From assembly GCA_012032345.1 (NCBI GenBank), contig JAAUQI010000010.1, positions 1 through 64,000 on the forward strand: a DNA stretch of 64,000 bases, written 5' to 3'. This DNA comes from Leptolyngbyaceae cyanobacterium RM1_1_2. Its GTDB lineage: Bacteria > Cyanobacteriota > Cyanobacteriia > Phormidesmidales > Phormidesmidaceae. The first letter of the stretch is position 1, and each line of letters opens with the position of its first letter. The notes beneath the pieces were generated by a model, which saw only the letters and a list, made by a program, of their open reading frames with translations, searched no databases and was not told the DNA's origin. Made by a program: the position numbers and the translations under genes. Below are positions 45,722 through 55,712 of the stretch, in pieces.

Positions 45722-45755
45722 GTAAAGCGACGCGGCTGGCGTCGCTTTACTATTT
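45722..45755 (+). terminator. Rho-independent terminator after the ParM/ParR-like pair
   Basis: A perfect twelve-pair hairpin: GTAAAGCGACGC (45722-45733), loop GGCTG, GCGTCGCTTTAC (45739-45750), then TATTTC. It lies between two convergent genes. Confidence 0.8.
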
Positions 45756-45780
45756 CAGCTGTTTTGATGAGCTAGATCAT

Positions 45781-48700
45781 CTACTGAACTGAGCTGAGGA
45801 CTTTGTCTGCCTCAGGCAGCTCCGCATTGGCTTCAGGCGTATCGGCTTCAGAGGGCGGCACTATTTGCCAAAACTTGGGCAAATAGTCTGACCAGTGAGC
45901 CAAAATTTGCTGGGCCTTTTGGCTGTTTGTACGCTCAGCATGGTTTTGAATCAGCGTCTTAAGCTGCTCTTCGCCTGCTGCTGTTAGAACTCGCTGAACC
46001 TTAACAATTTCGGGATTGACCCTGGTTGGGAAACTGCCTTCTTCATCTAAGAAGTAAGCCAGTCCGCCCGTCATCCCCGCACCGACGTTGCGGCCCACCC
46101 GTCCCAAAGCAACTACGGTACCGCCTGTCATGTATTCACAGCAGTGATCGCCAGCCCCTTCAATCACGGCCTGACCTTTGGAATTACGGACGGCAAAGCG
46201 CTCACCCGCCTGCCCTGAGGCAAACAAAGTCCCCCCAGTAGATCCATACAGACAGGTATTGCCCACAATGACATTTAGTGAGGGATCATAGGCAATGTCT
46301 GTGGGAGGCTTGACGATGACTTCTCCTCCGTGCATGCCTTTGCCTACGTAGTCGTTGGCTTCGCCCTCTAAAGTCAAGGTCATGCCCGGTAGGTTAAAAG
46401 CGCCAAAGCTCTGACCCGCACTGCCTGTGAAATTGAGATTAAGCTGACCTTCAAAGCCTGCGTTGCCGTATTTTTCAGCAATTACCCCAGCAATTCGGGC
46501 ACCGACAGTGCGATCGGTATTGACAATTAAAACCGTTTTAGTAGCGCTGCCCTGATTTTGGATCGCCTCCCAGACGGCTTTATCAGCCAGCAGCTCGTCG
46601 TCTAAGACCGGGCCGTTGCCGTGGATGTCACCATGCTGTAGCCAAGCGCGATCGCTGCGAGTATCTGGCAGGCTAGTCAGGCAGGTGAGGTCAAGCTTAT
46701 CAGTTTTGACAAGGCTGACATCCTCGCGCATGGTGAGCAAATCGGCTCGACCGATCAGGTCTTCTAGCGTGGAATAGCCCAGCTTAGCCAGCAGCGATCG
46801 CACCTCTTGGGCCACAAAATAGAAGAAGTTCACCACATGCTCAGGAATCCCGGTAAAGCGTTTGCGCAGCTCTTCTTTTTGAGAAGCCACCCCAACCGGG
46901 CAGTTGTTGGTGTGGCAGACACGGGCCATGATGCAGCCTTCAGAAATCATGGCGATAGAGCCAAAGCCAAACTCCTCAGCACCCATGAGAGCGCCCATTA
47001 GCACGTCCCATCCGGTTTTGAAACCGCCATCGACCCGCAGCGTCACGCGATCGCGGAGCTGATTCAGCAGCAGTACCCGGTGAACCTCAGTCAGGCCCAG
47101 TTCCCATGGGGCACCTGCGTGCTTGATCGAGCTGAGCGGAGAGGCTCCCGTACCGCCATCGTGACCCGAAATCTGGATCACGTCAGCATTGGCTTTGGCG
47201 ACTCCGGCGGCCACTGTGCCGATGCCGATCTCAGCCACCAGCTTCACTGAAACGCCTGCTTTAGGATTGATCTGGTGCAGGTCAAAAATGAGCTGAGATA
47301 AATCTTCGATCGAATAGATATCGTGGTGGGGCGGCGGTGAAATCAGCGGCACACCTGGCTTAGAACGGCGCAGCATGGCAATGTAAGGGCTGACCTTTTT
47401 GCCGGGGAGCTGGCCGCCTTCCCCCGGTTTTGCCCCCTGAGCCATCTTGATTTCGATTTGCTTAGCCTGCATTAGATATTCAGGCGTTACCCCAAATCGG
47501 CCCGAGGCCACCTGCTTGATCGCAGAGCTAGCCGTATCACCATTGCGCAACCCTTTCAGATGGGAGAACGTAGGCGAATGCCCAGACTCATCCACGTCGT
47601 CTAGCACCTTGAAGCGCATCGGATCTTCTCCGCCTTCGCCAGAGTTGGATTTGCCATTAATGCGGTTCATGGCGATCGCCAAAACCTCATGGGCCTCACG
47701 CGATAGCGCCCCCAGGGACATACCGCCAGTGCAGAAGCGCTGCATGATACTCTCAGCGCTCTCAACTTCTGTCAGAGGAATCGACGGGCAATCGCTGTGA
47801 AATTCCAGCAAATCTCGCAGCGCCGTCGGCGGACGATTTGCTAACTGGGCCTTGTAAAGGGCGTAGTGATCGGGCTGCTTGGTTTCCAGTGCCTTATGCA
47901 GCAGCTTGGTCATGGCCGGGTTGTTCATGTGATACTCGCCCTTGGGTCGAGCCTGAACAAAACCCATGTTTTCTAAACGCTTACCCGCCAGCTCAGGGAA
48001 GGCTCGTTGGTGAAAGGCTATCGTTTCTTGAGCCAGGTCAGCCACGCTCAGACCGCCGAGGCGCGAGGTGGTGCCTCGAAATGCCAGATCAATCAGGTCA
48101 GTCCCTAGGCCAATAGCCTCAAAAATCTGGGCACCCTGATAGCTGGTCAGCAGCGAAATCCCCATTTTAGAGAGAATCTTCAGCAGTCCGGCCTCTACTG
48201 ACTTACGGTAGTTTGCCTGCGCTCCGTTTAGGGTAGTCACCGGCAGCTTCCCGGTCTCCATCAGCTTTTGAGTACGGCTGTCAGCCCACCAGTGGCGCAC
48301 GCTCTCCATCGCCAGATAGGGACAAATTGCGCTGGCCCCATAGCCCAGCAGACAGGCAAAATGATGGGTACTCCAGCACTGAGCCGTATCTACCACCAAA
48401 GACGTTTTCATGCGGAGTCCCTGAAGGATAAGGTGGTGATGCACAGCTCCTACCGCTAGCAGGGGCGGCATGTAGGTGCGTTCAGCCGCTATCTGCATGG
48501 CCTCATCAGCGTTGCCCATGCGATCGCTGAGAATCAAAATTTCCTGCCCCGATTTAACGGCTGATTCCGCCTGCTGACAAAGACTTGCGATTGCCTGCTT
48601 CAGACCTTCTGGCCCCTGTTTAATGTCGTAGAGCGTCGAGAGCGTTATGGTTTCAAAGCCCGACTCACGCACTAGCGCCAGCTCATTCTCATTCACCAGC

Positions 48701-50462
48701 GGCGACTCTAGCTTCAGCAGCCGTACATGCTCCGGCGTCACCTCCAGCAGGTTGCGGCGCTCCCCTAGCTGAGTTGTTAGCGACATCACTAGCCGCTCCC
48801 GCAGGGGGTCAATCGGCGGATTAGTCACTTGGGCAAAGCGCTGTTTGAAGTAGTCATAGAGCAGGTGAGGACGTTGCGAGAGTACCGACAGCGGAATGTC
48901 ATCCCCCATACAAAACGTGGGCTCTTTACCCTGAGCCGCCATGTCCTGAATGATCATTTCTAGATCTTCAGCGGTGTAGCCAAAAGCAGTTTGCTGAACC
49001 AGCAGTTGCGTATCGTCTAAGAAGCTTTCCTCGCTAAAAAGCTGAGGCCGGACATCTTGACGCTGAGACCTGACCCATTTACCGTAGGGCTGCTGCTGAG
49101 CAACCCGCTGCTTAATCGCCCAGTTGTGCAAAATTTCGTGAGTTTCGAGGTCAACGGCAATCATCTGCCCTGGCCCCAAGCGGCCTTTTTCAAGAATCTC
49201 TTCGGTGGCAATGTCGACAACGCCTGCTTCCGAAGAAACAACAATATAGCCGCTTTTAGTGATGATGTAGCGGGCCGGACGCAGGCCGTTGCGATCGAGG
49301 GCTGCCCCAATTGTTTACCGTCGCTAAAGACAATTAGAGCAGGGCCATCCCAGGGTTCTTGAATGCCACTGTAATACTCGTAGAAATCAACAATCTCAGG
49401 ATAATTAATTAGATCAGGCTGGTTCATATAGGCTTCTGGCACCATCATCATCAGAGCCTCTAGCGGACTGCGCCCCGAATGCACCAGCAGTTCCATGACG
49501 TTGTCTAAGTTGGCCGAGTCGCTGTTGTCGGCGTTGACTGTAGGCTTTAGATCTTGGAGGCGATCGCCCCAAACCGGCTGCGCCAAATCTGCTTCGCGGG
49601 CTTTCATCCAGTTGATGTTGCCAATCAGCGTGTTAATTTCGCCGTTGTGCCCCACCAGACGCATTGGGTGCGCTAGGGGCCATCTCGGCAAGGTATTGGT
49701 GCTGAAGCGACGGTGATAAACCGCGAACGGGCTGATGTAGTCTTCATCCTGCAAATCCTGGTAGAACATTCCCAGGACGGCAGAGCGCACCATGCCCTTG
49801 TAGACAACGGTCTGGTTAGACAGAGAACACACATAAACTTCCTGTAGCACCTGCACCACTTCGGGCGATCGCGCTGAGGACTGCTGGGCTAGTTGGTTAC
49901 TGACCTGCCGTCTTAATAGATAGAGCTGGCGCTCTAAAGCCGCGCCTTCAAGCTGATTCGCCAGCAGCACAACTTGCTCAATGTGAGGCTGATGTTTACG
50001 CGCTTCTGGCCCCAGTACTTCGGGCTTCACAGGCACCTGTCGCCACCCTAACACCTGTATTTTCAGCTGATTAGCCGCCCGAGCAAAAACATCTCGAACT
50101 AGCGTCGCCGCCTCAGGATTTTGCGGCAAAAATACCATGCCCAAACCTATCCGCTCTGCCTGAAAGCGATCGGCACAGCCCTGTGTTTCTGCCCATTTTT
50201 TCAGCATCTGCCAGGGAATCGCCGTCATTACCCCAGCCCCATCACCAGAGTCTTGATCAGCACAGCGGCCTCCGCGATGCTCCATGCAGTCGAGAGCGCT
50301 CAAAGCCTGAGTAATCAGCTCGTGACTGGCCCGTCCGTATTGGTCAGCAACAAAGCCCACACCGCAGGCATCTCGTTCCTCAACTAGCGATCGTGGCCCC
50401 CAAGACCTCACCAGCGCTCTCTGATCGAGTAATGGGTTTTTATCTATATGCGTATTGTTCAT
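45781..50462 (-). CDS. gltS: Ferredoxin-dependent glutamate synthase (Fd-GOGAT), interrupted by a one-base frameshift
   Basis: Large iron-sulphur flavoprotein that converts glutamine and 2-oxoglutarate to two glutamates with electrons from ferredoxin. The amidotransferase Cys follows a short propeptide ([15 protein letters not shown]). Later come the FMN/oxoglutarate region ([19 protein letters not shown]), 3Fe-4S cysteines in [17 protein letters not shown], and the C-terminal GXXGXXXG beta helix (GMHGGEVIV). The frame breaks at 49305-49308: after SDGKQLG the N-terminal frame runs out of family sequence, while [15 protein letters not shown] continues in the other. One extra G joins them into about 1560 residues. 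The apparent frames are 49161-50462 and 45781-49179. I use gltS; the plastid form is called glu. Confidence 0.95.
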
Positions 50463-50507
50463 GGGGCAATCTATCTCAGGTAATCTACAAGTAAACGGCT
50501 ATCTAAC

Positions 50508-50556
50508 ACCCCATTATCTGGGGTTTAGCTGGGGAAACTTCCGATAATGGCTAAAC
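50508..50556 (-). promoter_or_regulatory. Mutually exclusive hairpins in the Fd-GOGAT leader
   Basis: About 45-95 bases upstream of the start codon, three inverted repeats overlap. CCATTATC (50511-50518) pairs with GATAATGG (50543-50550). ACCCCA (50508-50513) pairs with TGGGGT (50519-50524). GTTTAGC (50523-50529) pairs with GCTAAAC (50550-50556). They cannot all form together. The sequence does not match the glutamine-riboswitch core. A leader regulatory element is inferred. Confidence 0.45.
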
Positions 50557-50880
50557 GCTTGAGCCAGTGACTGATCGAGATGGCTAAGCTGCTAACCGAG
50601 CCTATAATCGTAATTAATATTTAACATTCTAAGGTTGTGAAGCTAAGCAGACAACTCTCTTTCAATCCAGTCTTTACTGCGCTCAAGACTCAGCTTTGCA
50701 CTTAGAGCAGAGCTAACTGTAAACCACAGATTTATCGGTCTGAATGTCACTTTAAAAAGAATACAAAAGGCACAAACTCATACCTAGAATTTGCCTGAGC
50801 TGGCACAAAAGCTGCATTCTCCGTAAAAAGTTAGCTGGTTTACATCTTCCGGGCAGCCACAAAATCAGCAGTATCAGCCC

Positions 50881-50952
50881 AGTGAATTGCTCTAGCAAAA
50901 AAGAGAATTCACTTGGGTACTCTTTAAGTGCTCTTGGGGAAAAGAGCACTTA
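50881..50952. other. Two adjacent hairpins in the 850-base gap before the glycosidase gene
   Basis: The first pairs AGTGAATTGCTCT (50881-50893, one bulge) with AGAGAATTCACT (50902-50913). The second pairs TAAGTGCTCTT (50925-50935) with AAGAGCACTTA (50942-50952) perfectly, around a six-base loop. No T run follows on either strand. They could belong to an untranslated RNA. The rest of 50560-51300 has no credible gene. Confidence 0.55.
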
Positions 50953-51309
50953 GTCAGCGTTGCCTTTAACTCTGCATGGGAGATATTGCCCTAGGCTGCT
51001 GATTTTCTTCCTTTAGAGCTTTTGAACGAAGCTGTTTGCTTCAGGGTTCAGTTTGGGCAACAGTTGCAAATATTGTTTAAGCTGAACAACTTTTTAACGT
51101 TTCACCTGTCTTGTATTATTCATGTGGAAAAGTTTAGTCTTTGACTCATATGAAAGCTAAGGTTGCCTATTGTAACAGCTAACTTTAATGATTTTTGTAT
51201 TGCTTTTAGCAAATAAATCAGTGATGGCCCTTGATCAAGAAACCTCTGATACCAGAGAATTCAGATTGGAACCACGCGAGTTAGACGGCTCAATCAGGTA
51301 GGTTTTGCT

Positions 51310-53124
51310 TTGGGTAAAATTTCTGCGATCGCACAGTCGGCCTTCATGATGCTGCTAGCCATGCCAGCCGGGGCTGTGCTCAAGACTTCAGGTAGAGGCT
51401 TTGATTCAGTATCAGATCAGGTGAGTCAGACTGCCGCAGCCACAGAGGCTTTTTCTCAGTCGGCTACCTCCATAGACGATTCTATAGTAGTGAGTGCTGC
51501 TGGCAGTCAGGTTTCGCTCAATGGCCGACTCCTCTCGCTGCCCTGGCAGATACGTCAGCAGCAAATTGGGCTATCCGATATGGATTTGCTGCTGCAGCTA
51601 GGAGTTGATTTACTCGATACGTCAGCCCCTGCCCAACAGCCTATTGGGTGGTTCTCACCGGAATCTTCCCCTGAGGTTTTAACAGCCTGGTCAGATCGGC
51701 AGTTTCGCTATTTAGACATAGCAGCCCTAGCCGCCCGCCATGGCTGGCAAATACAGCCCTCAGGCGAGGTTTTACAGATTCAAACCCCGCTGGGAGAAAT
51801 CTCCAATATTCGCAACAGCCAGCAGCTTGGGGGCGATCGCATTGTTATAGACCTAGCCCAGCCGACGACCCTACAGCTCCAGCAAAGTCTAAGCGAGTTT
51901 AGCCTGACCCTCGATGCCAGAGCCTCTGATACTGTAGTGGATGCCTTTAAGCGTAATCCACAGCTCAGCTCACTGCGGCTTACGTCAACAACGCAGCAGA
52001 CCATACTGCAGGGAACTATCAGCCGCGATCGCCAGGTTCGGGTCTGGTCGCTTTCAAATCCCGATCGATGGGTGATTGATATTCGCCTAGATCCGCTGGT
52101 GCCTCGACACATTCAGTGGGCTGCTGGCTTGGGCTGGCATCAGCAGGTGGTTTCAGTTGCGGGGCGGTCTTTCCCAGTTTACTGGTTGGAGGTTGATCCT
52201 AAAGATCCCCAGATCAAAATCCGACCGATCTGGAGCGACCCCGTGACGGTTGTAGGCACAGCCCCCTTAAGCGCGATCGCCCGTCGTTGGCAAGCCACCG
52301 CTGCCATCAATGCAGGTTTTTTTAACCGCAATAACCGTTTACCCCTAGGAGCTATCCGCAGCGATGGCCGCTGGATATCAGGGCCAATTTTGGGGCGAGG
52401 CGCAGTGGGCTGGACAGATGCAGGCGAGGTGTTGATCGATCGCCTAGCCCTGCGGCAAACCCTAATAACGTCAGCAGGAGAGCGCATTGCCCTACAGGGC
52501 ATCAACACAGGATACGTGCAGGCAGGTGTTGGTCTGTATACGCCTGACTGGGGATCTGCTTATACCCCAATTACAGGCAGTGAAACGCTAGTGTCAGTTG
52601 ATGCTGACCAGGTCGTCCGGCAGGTTGCGGCCAGTCAAAACATGGCGACGATGATTCCCCTCTCAGGGGTGCTGCTGGCGGTGAGGGCAAATCTGGCGAT
52701 CGCTAATCAGCTTAGCCCCGGCAGTCGCCTGACGTTAGAGACGGAAGTTATTCCTGCCGCTTTTGATAGCGCTCCTTACATCGCCAGCGGTGGCCCCCTA
52801 CTTTTAAGCCACGGTACAAATGTTTTAAATCCTCAGGCTGAAAGCTTTAGTGCTGCCTTTGCAAATCAGGCTGCGCCTCGCAGCGCTATTGGATACACGG
52901 CAACAGGGCAGCTTCTTGCAGTCACAGTTCACCTAGGCCCAGGTGGACGCGGCCCAACCCTTTCCGAACTCAGCGAAATTATGCGACAGTTGGGCTGTAC
53001 GGATGCTGTGAACTTAGACGGGGGGAGTTCTTCAAGCTTATATCTCGCCGGAACGCTAATTAATCGATCGCCCCAAACTGCCGCTCGCATCAACAACGCA
53101 ATTGGCATCTTTTTTGAGCCTTAG
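51310..53124 (+). CDS. Exported phosphodiester glycosidase family protein (NAGPA/DUF2233-like)
   Basis: Predicted 604-residue secreted protein. A signal sequence (SAFMMLLAMPAGAVL) is near the start. An N-terminal region to about 250 resembles copper-amine-oxidase-like or AMIN-type beta domains (DRIVIDLAQPTTLQLQQ). A C-terminal phosphodiester-glycosidase domain follows: KIRPIWSD, AAINAGFFNRNNRLPLGAI, YIASGGPLLLSHG and the closing CTDAVNLDGGSSSSLYLAG. The human relative uncovers mannose 6-phosphate; bacterial members probably act on wall or exopolysaccharide. The initiator is a TTG; the frame is open to 51250 but contains no ATG. Confidence 0.85.
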   Translation: MGKISAIAQSAFMMLLAMPAGAVLKTSGRGFDSVSDQVSQTAAATEAFSQSATSIDDSIVVSAAGSQVSLNGRLLSLPWQIRQQQIGLSDMDLLLQLGVDLLDTSAPAQQPIGWFSPESSPEVLTAWSDRQFRYLDIAALAARHGWQIQPSGEVLQIQTPLGEISNIRNSQQLGGDRIVIDLAQPTTLQLQQSLSEFSLTLDARASDTVVDAFKRNPQLSSLRLTSTTQQTILQGTISRDRQVRVWSLSNPDRWVIDIRLDPLVPRHIQWAAGLGWHQQVVSVAGRSFPVYWLEVDPKDPQIKIRPIWSDPVTVVGTAPLSAIARRWQATAAINAGFFNRNNRLPLGAIRSDGRWISGPILGRGAVGWTDAGEVLIDRLALRQTLITSAGERIALQGINTGYVQAGVGLYTPDWGSAYTPITGSETLVSVDADQVVRQVAASQNMATMIPLSGVLLAVRANLAIANQLSPGSRLTLETEVIPAAFDSAPYIASGGPLLLSHGTNVLNPQAESFSAAFANQAAPRSAIGYTATGQLLAVTVHLGPGGRGPTLSELSEIMRQLGCTDAVNLDGGSSSSLYLAGTLINRSPQTAARINNAIGIFFEP

Positions 53125-53439
53125 ACGTCAGTGCTTGAAGCAAGAGACAACTCTAAAGTAACTAACCACTTACTTGTAGACATACTGCATAAATTTCGGT
53201 TTAAAACCCAAACGTCTTCATAAAGAATTGGTATAGATGAGCGTTTTTTCAGCTAGCAGACTGCAATTCACCATCAGGGTTGCTATATTTGGCTGCAGTG
53301 GGCACTTTTGCAGTTGGTACATCAGTTTTTGCTGACGTCTCGATCTGGCTTCAACTACGCTAAGCGGGTAAACAGCCACAGATACTGGTTACAAATTTCA
53401 AGTTCATCCTTAAGAAGTATTGGTTCAAGGAGAGGTTCA
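53125..53439. other. Intergenic region before the cupin gene
   Basis: About 315 bases. A long frame from 53308 runs into the cupin gene but shows no family sequence before GTG 53440, so I treat it as leader. No RNA gene or strong hairpin was seen. Confidence 0.45.
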
Positions 53440-53865
53440 GTGGTTCAGACTAAAGAGCTTACACAACCCAGTACATTGACATCACCTGTACCTGCTACAG
53501 CGAAAGGTGTTGCGGCGACAGAACTAAGACCGTGGGGATCTTTTACCATCTTGGAGGAAGCCCGAGGTTATAAAATTAAGCGCATTGAAGTCAAGCCTGG
53601 ACATCGTCTCAGCCTGCAGATGCACCACCACCGCAGTGAACACTGGATTGTGGTTTCAGGAACTGCAAAAGTAACCTGCGGTACGCAAGAAATCTTGCTG
53701 TGCAGTAATCAGTCTACTTATGTTCCATCTTGCACACTCCATCGCTTAGAAAACTCTGGGGTCATTCCTCTAATTTTGATTGAAGTTCAAAACGGTGAGT
53801 ATCTGGGTGAGGACGACATTGTCCGATTTCAAGATGATTACGCCCGCGCAGAATCCTCAAAGTAG
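53440..53865 (+). CDS. Mannose-6-phosphate isomerase, type II cupin family
   Basis: Predicted 141-residue cupin of the ManC C-terminal type, which interconverts mannose 6-phosphate and fructose 6-phosphate in larger bifunctional enzymes. The diagnostic segments are RPWGSFTILEE, KIKRIEVKPGHRLSLQMHHHRSEHW, GTAKVTCG, and PLILIEVQNGEYLGEDDIVRFQDDYAR (core). GTG 53440, preceded by AAGGAGAGG, is the likely start. The protein lacks the guanylyltransferase domain of ManC, so this is the stand-alone isomerase form often present in cyanobacteria. Confidence 0.9.
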   Translation: MVQTKELTQPSTLTSPVPATAKGVAATELRPWGSFTILEEARGYKIKRIEVKPGHRLSLQMHHHRSEHWIVVSGTAKVTCGTQEILLCSNQSTYVPSCTLHRLENSGVIPLILIEVQNGEYLGEDDIVRFQDDYARAESSK

Positions 53866-54068
53866 CTTTTTGAGTGGTGAGCTATCTATAAGTTCGGAGC
53901 CAGCGCGGCTGAAAGCTATTGCCAAAAGCTGTAGTAAACAAAAGCTGTAGTAAAGCTGTGGAAACGACCTGTTAGGCGAAGAGATGCTCTCTTCGCCTTT
54001 TGCTATGGGAGTGCTTTAGAGCGTATCGTGACCCTAGAATAGGCTTGAGAATAGACCTGTATAACCCC

Positions 54069-54440
54069 ATGATTCACCTAAATCCTGCCGCTGCTGCCGA
54101 AATCAACCGTCTACACACCAAGTCCCACGCGTCAGAGGCTGGGCCAAAGACTGAGTCAGAGACTTTTTGTCGGATTGGATTTGAGTCAGGCGGATGCTCA
54201 GAGTGGTATTACACACTAACTTTTGACCAAGCCTCCGAATCTGGCGAAGATATCGTGTATTGCTCTCACGGTGTGCAGTGCGTCGTCAATGCCCAGCACC
54301 TGGGTTATCTAGAAGGGCTGGTAATCGATTACTCAGAAGATTTGATGGGAGGGGGGTTTCGATTTCAGAATCCCAATGCGGCGGCTCACTGCGGCTGCGG
54401 CAATTCTTTTTCAATTAGCTTAGCTGGCTCAGAGGGCTGA
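54069..54440 (+). CDS. A-type iron-sulphur carrier protein (HesB/IscA family)
   Basis: Predicted 123-residue carrier that receives Fe-S clusters and passes them to apoproteins. The three conserved cysteines are seen as FESGGCSEWYY and HCGCGNSFS. The usual SGGC-to-CGCG spacing is lengthened by an acidic loop (QASESGEDIVYCSHG). ATG 54069 gives the family N-terminus MIHLNPAAAAEI; the frame runs back to 54000 without support. The str operon promoter lies just downstream. Confidence 0.88.
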   Translation: MIHLNPAAAAEINRLHTKSHASEAGPKTESETFCRIGFESGGCSEWYYTLTFDQASESGEDIVYCSHGVQCVVNAQHLGYLEGLVIDYSEDLMGGGFRFQNPNAAAHCGCGNSFSISLAGSEG

Positions 54441-54493
54441 TCAGTCACTGAAAACATCCCCTTACAGCCCTGCCCTGACATTTTTTCAGGGAA

Positions 54494-54523
54494 TTGACAA
54501 TTTGCTTCTCAAAAAGATACCAT
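54494..54523 (+). promoter_or_regulatory. Predicted promoter of the str operon
   Basis: TTGACA at 54494-54499 and TACCAT at 54518-54523, with an 18-base spacer. They lie about 50 bases before rpsL and after a small CCCTGA/TCAGGG hairpin that may end the upstream transcript. The -35 is perfect; the -10 is two bases from consensus. Confidence 0.55.
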
Positions 54524-54572
54524 TAGATCTTGTGAAAACTTAAGCCGACAGAGTCCTCAATCATCGCAACTT

Positions 54573-54944
54573 ATGCCCACGATTCAACAGCTTATCCGCA
54601 GCGAACGTCAGAAAGCCAAGAAGAAAACCAAATCTCCTGCTCTCAAAAGCTGTCCGCAACGTCGGGGAGTTTGCACACGAGTTTATACGACTACACCTAA
54701 AAAGCCCAATTCAGCCCTTCGCAAGGTGGCGAGGGTACGCCTGACTTCGGGTTTTGAGGTAACTGCCTACATTCCGGGTATTGGTCATAATTTGCAAGAG
54801 CACTCTGTCGTTATGATTCGGGGCGGGCGAGTTAAAGACCTGCCGGGTGTGCGCTATCACATTATTCGAGGCACGCTTGACACCGCTGGTGTTAAAGATA
54901 GAAAGCAAGGTCGCTCCAAATATGGAGCTAAGAGGCCCAAATAG
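54573..54944 (+). CDS. rpsL: 30S ribosomal protein S12
   Basis: Decoding-centre protein of 123 residues. [38 protein letters not shown] and [17 protein letters not shown] are unmistakable. Lysines in the TPKKPNS and GGRVKD loops, the sites of streptomycin-resistance mutations in other bacteria, are wild-type. It is the first gene of the str operon. Confidence 0.99.
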   Translation: MPTIQQLIRSERQKAKKKTKSPALKSCPQRRGVCTRVYTTTPKKPNSALRKVARVRLTSGFEVTAYIPGIGHNLQEHSVVMIRGGRVKDLPGVRYHIIRGTLDTAGVKDRKQGRSKYGAKRPK

Positions 54945-55138
54945 AGGGGCAAACGCACCATAAGTGCCCGGTCAAATTTGAAGTCTTGAAGGTCTGTTGA
55001 AGCTAGGATATTTTATGCTAGCAGTAAGCAAGAAGATTATTCGGTTTAGCTCAGCTATAGCAGGTTTTAGCGGACTGTAGATTGGGCCTCATAAATCATT
55101 GTCTAGAAAAAATTGTTTCTTCTCCAAAAGGTTGTTTT

Positions 55139-55609
55139 ATGTCTCGTCGTTCTACGGCCCAAAAACGTCCGGTTCCTCCTGATCCTGTTTACAATAGCCG
55201 CCTCGTCAGTATGATGGCGCGGCGGGTTATGCGCAGCGGCAAAAAGTCGCTTGCCAATCGTCTAATCTACGACGCTTTTAAGATAGTTGAGGAAAGGACG
55301 AACGGCGATCCCCTGGAGGTATTTGAAACCGCTGTTAGAAATACGACTCCGCTGGTAGAGGTTAAAGCTCGTCGAGTGGGGGGGGCTACCTACCAAGTGC
55401 CTATGGAAGTTCGCTCAGAGCGAGGCACCGCACTGGCGCTGAGATGGCTCACACAATTTTCTCGTCAGCGATCGGGGCGTAGCATGTCAACTAGATTGGC
55501 AAATGAGCTGATGGATGCGGCCAACGAAACGGGCAGCGCTGTCCGTAAACGGGAAGAAACGCACCGGATGGCTGAGGCCAATAAGGCATTTGCTCACTAT
55601 CGCTACTAA
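55139..55609 (+). CDS. rpsG: 30S ribosomal protein S7
   Basis: Head protein of the small subunit, 156 residues. [40 protein letters not shown] and [15 protein letters not shown] match. ATG 55139 is the family start and has AAAAGGTTG upstream. The frame is open to 55082, but without conserved residues. About 195 bases lie between rpsL and this gene, which leaves room for an internal promoter. Confidence 0.99.
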   Translation: MSRRSTAQKRPVPPDPVYNSRLVSMMARRVMRSGKKSLANRLIYDAFKIVEERTNGDPLEVFETAVRNTTPLVEVKARRVGGATYQVPMEVRSERGTALALRWLTQFSRQRSGRSMSTRLANELMDAANETGSAVRKREETHRMAEANKAFAHYRY

Positions 55610-55712
55610 CGCTACTCAATGAGATGTTGTTGCAACTCGTTTTCAGCATATAGAATTTAGGTAAAGTTGCAGACGGATTTAAGACCTGTAATCAGGGATC
55701 AAAGAGGTAGCT

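Noticed and set aside
50463-50640. Glutamine riboswitch in the gltS leader
   Set aside because: A GGAAGT occurs, but the flanking CGTTCA, GTAGG and GAAGGAACG elements of the known motif are absent.
50463-50640. NtcA box (GTA-N8-TAC) before gltS
   Set aside because: Candidates such as GTAAACGGCTATC lack the second half-site.
50752-50949. A 65-codon frame on the minus strand in the gap after gltS
   Set aside because: It overlaps the two hairpins, has no recognisable sequence and no convincing ribosome site.
53308-53439. Longer N-terminus for the cupin isomerase
   Set aside because: The sequence looks like leader DNA; GTG 53440 is preceded by AAGGAGAGG.
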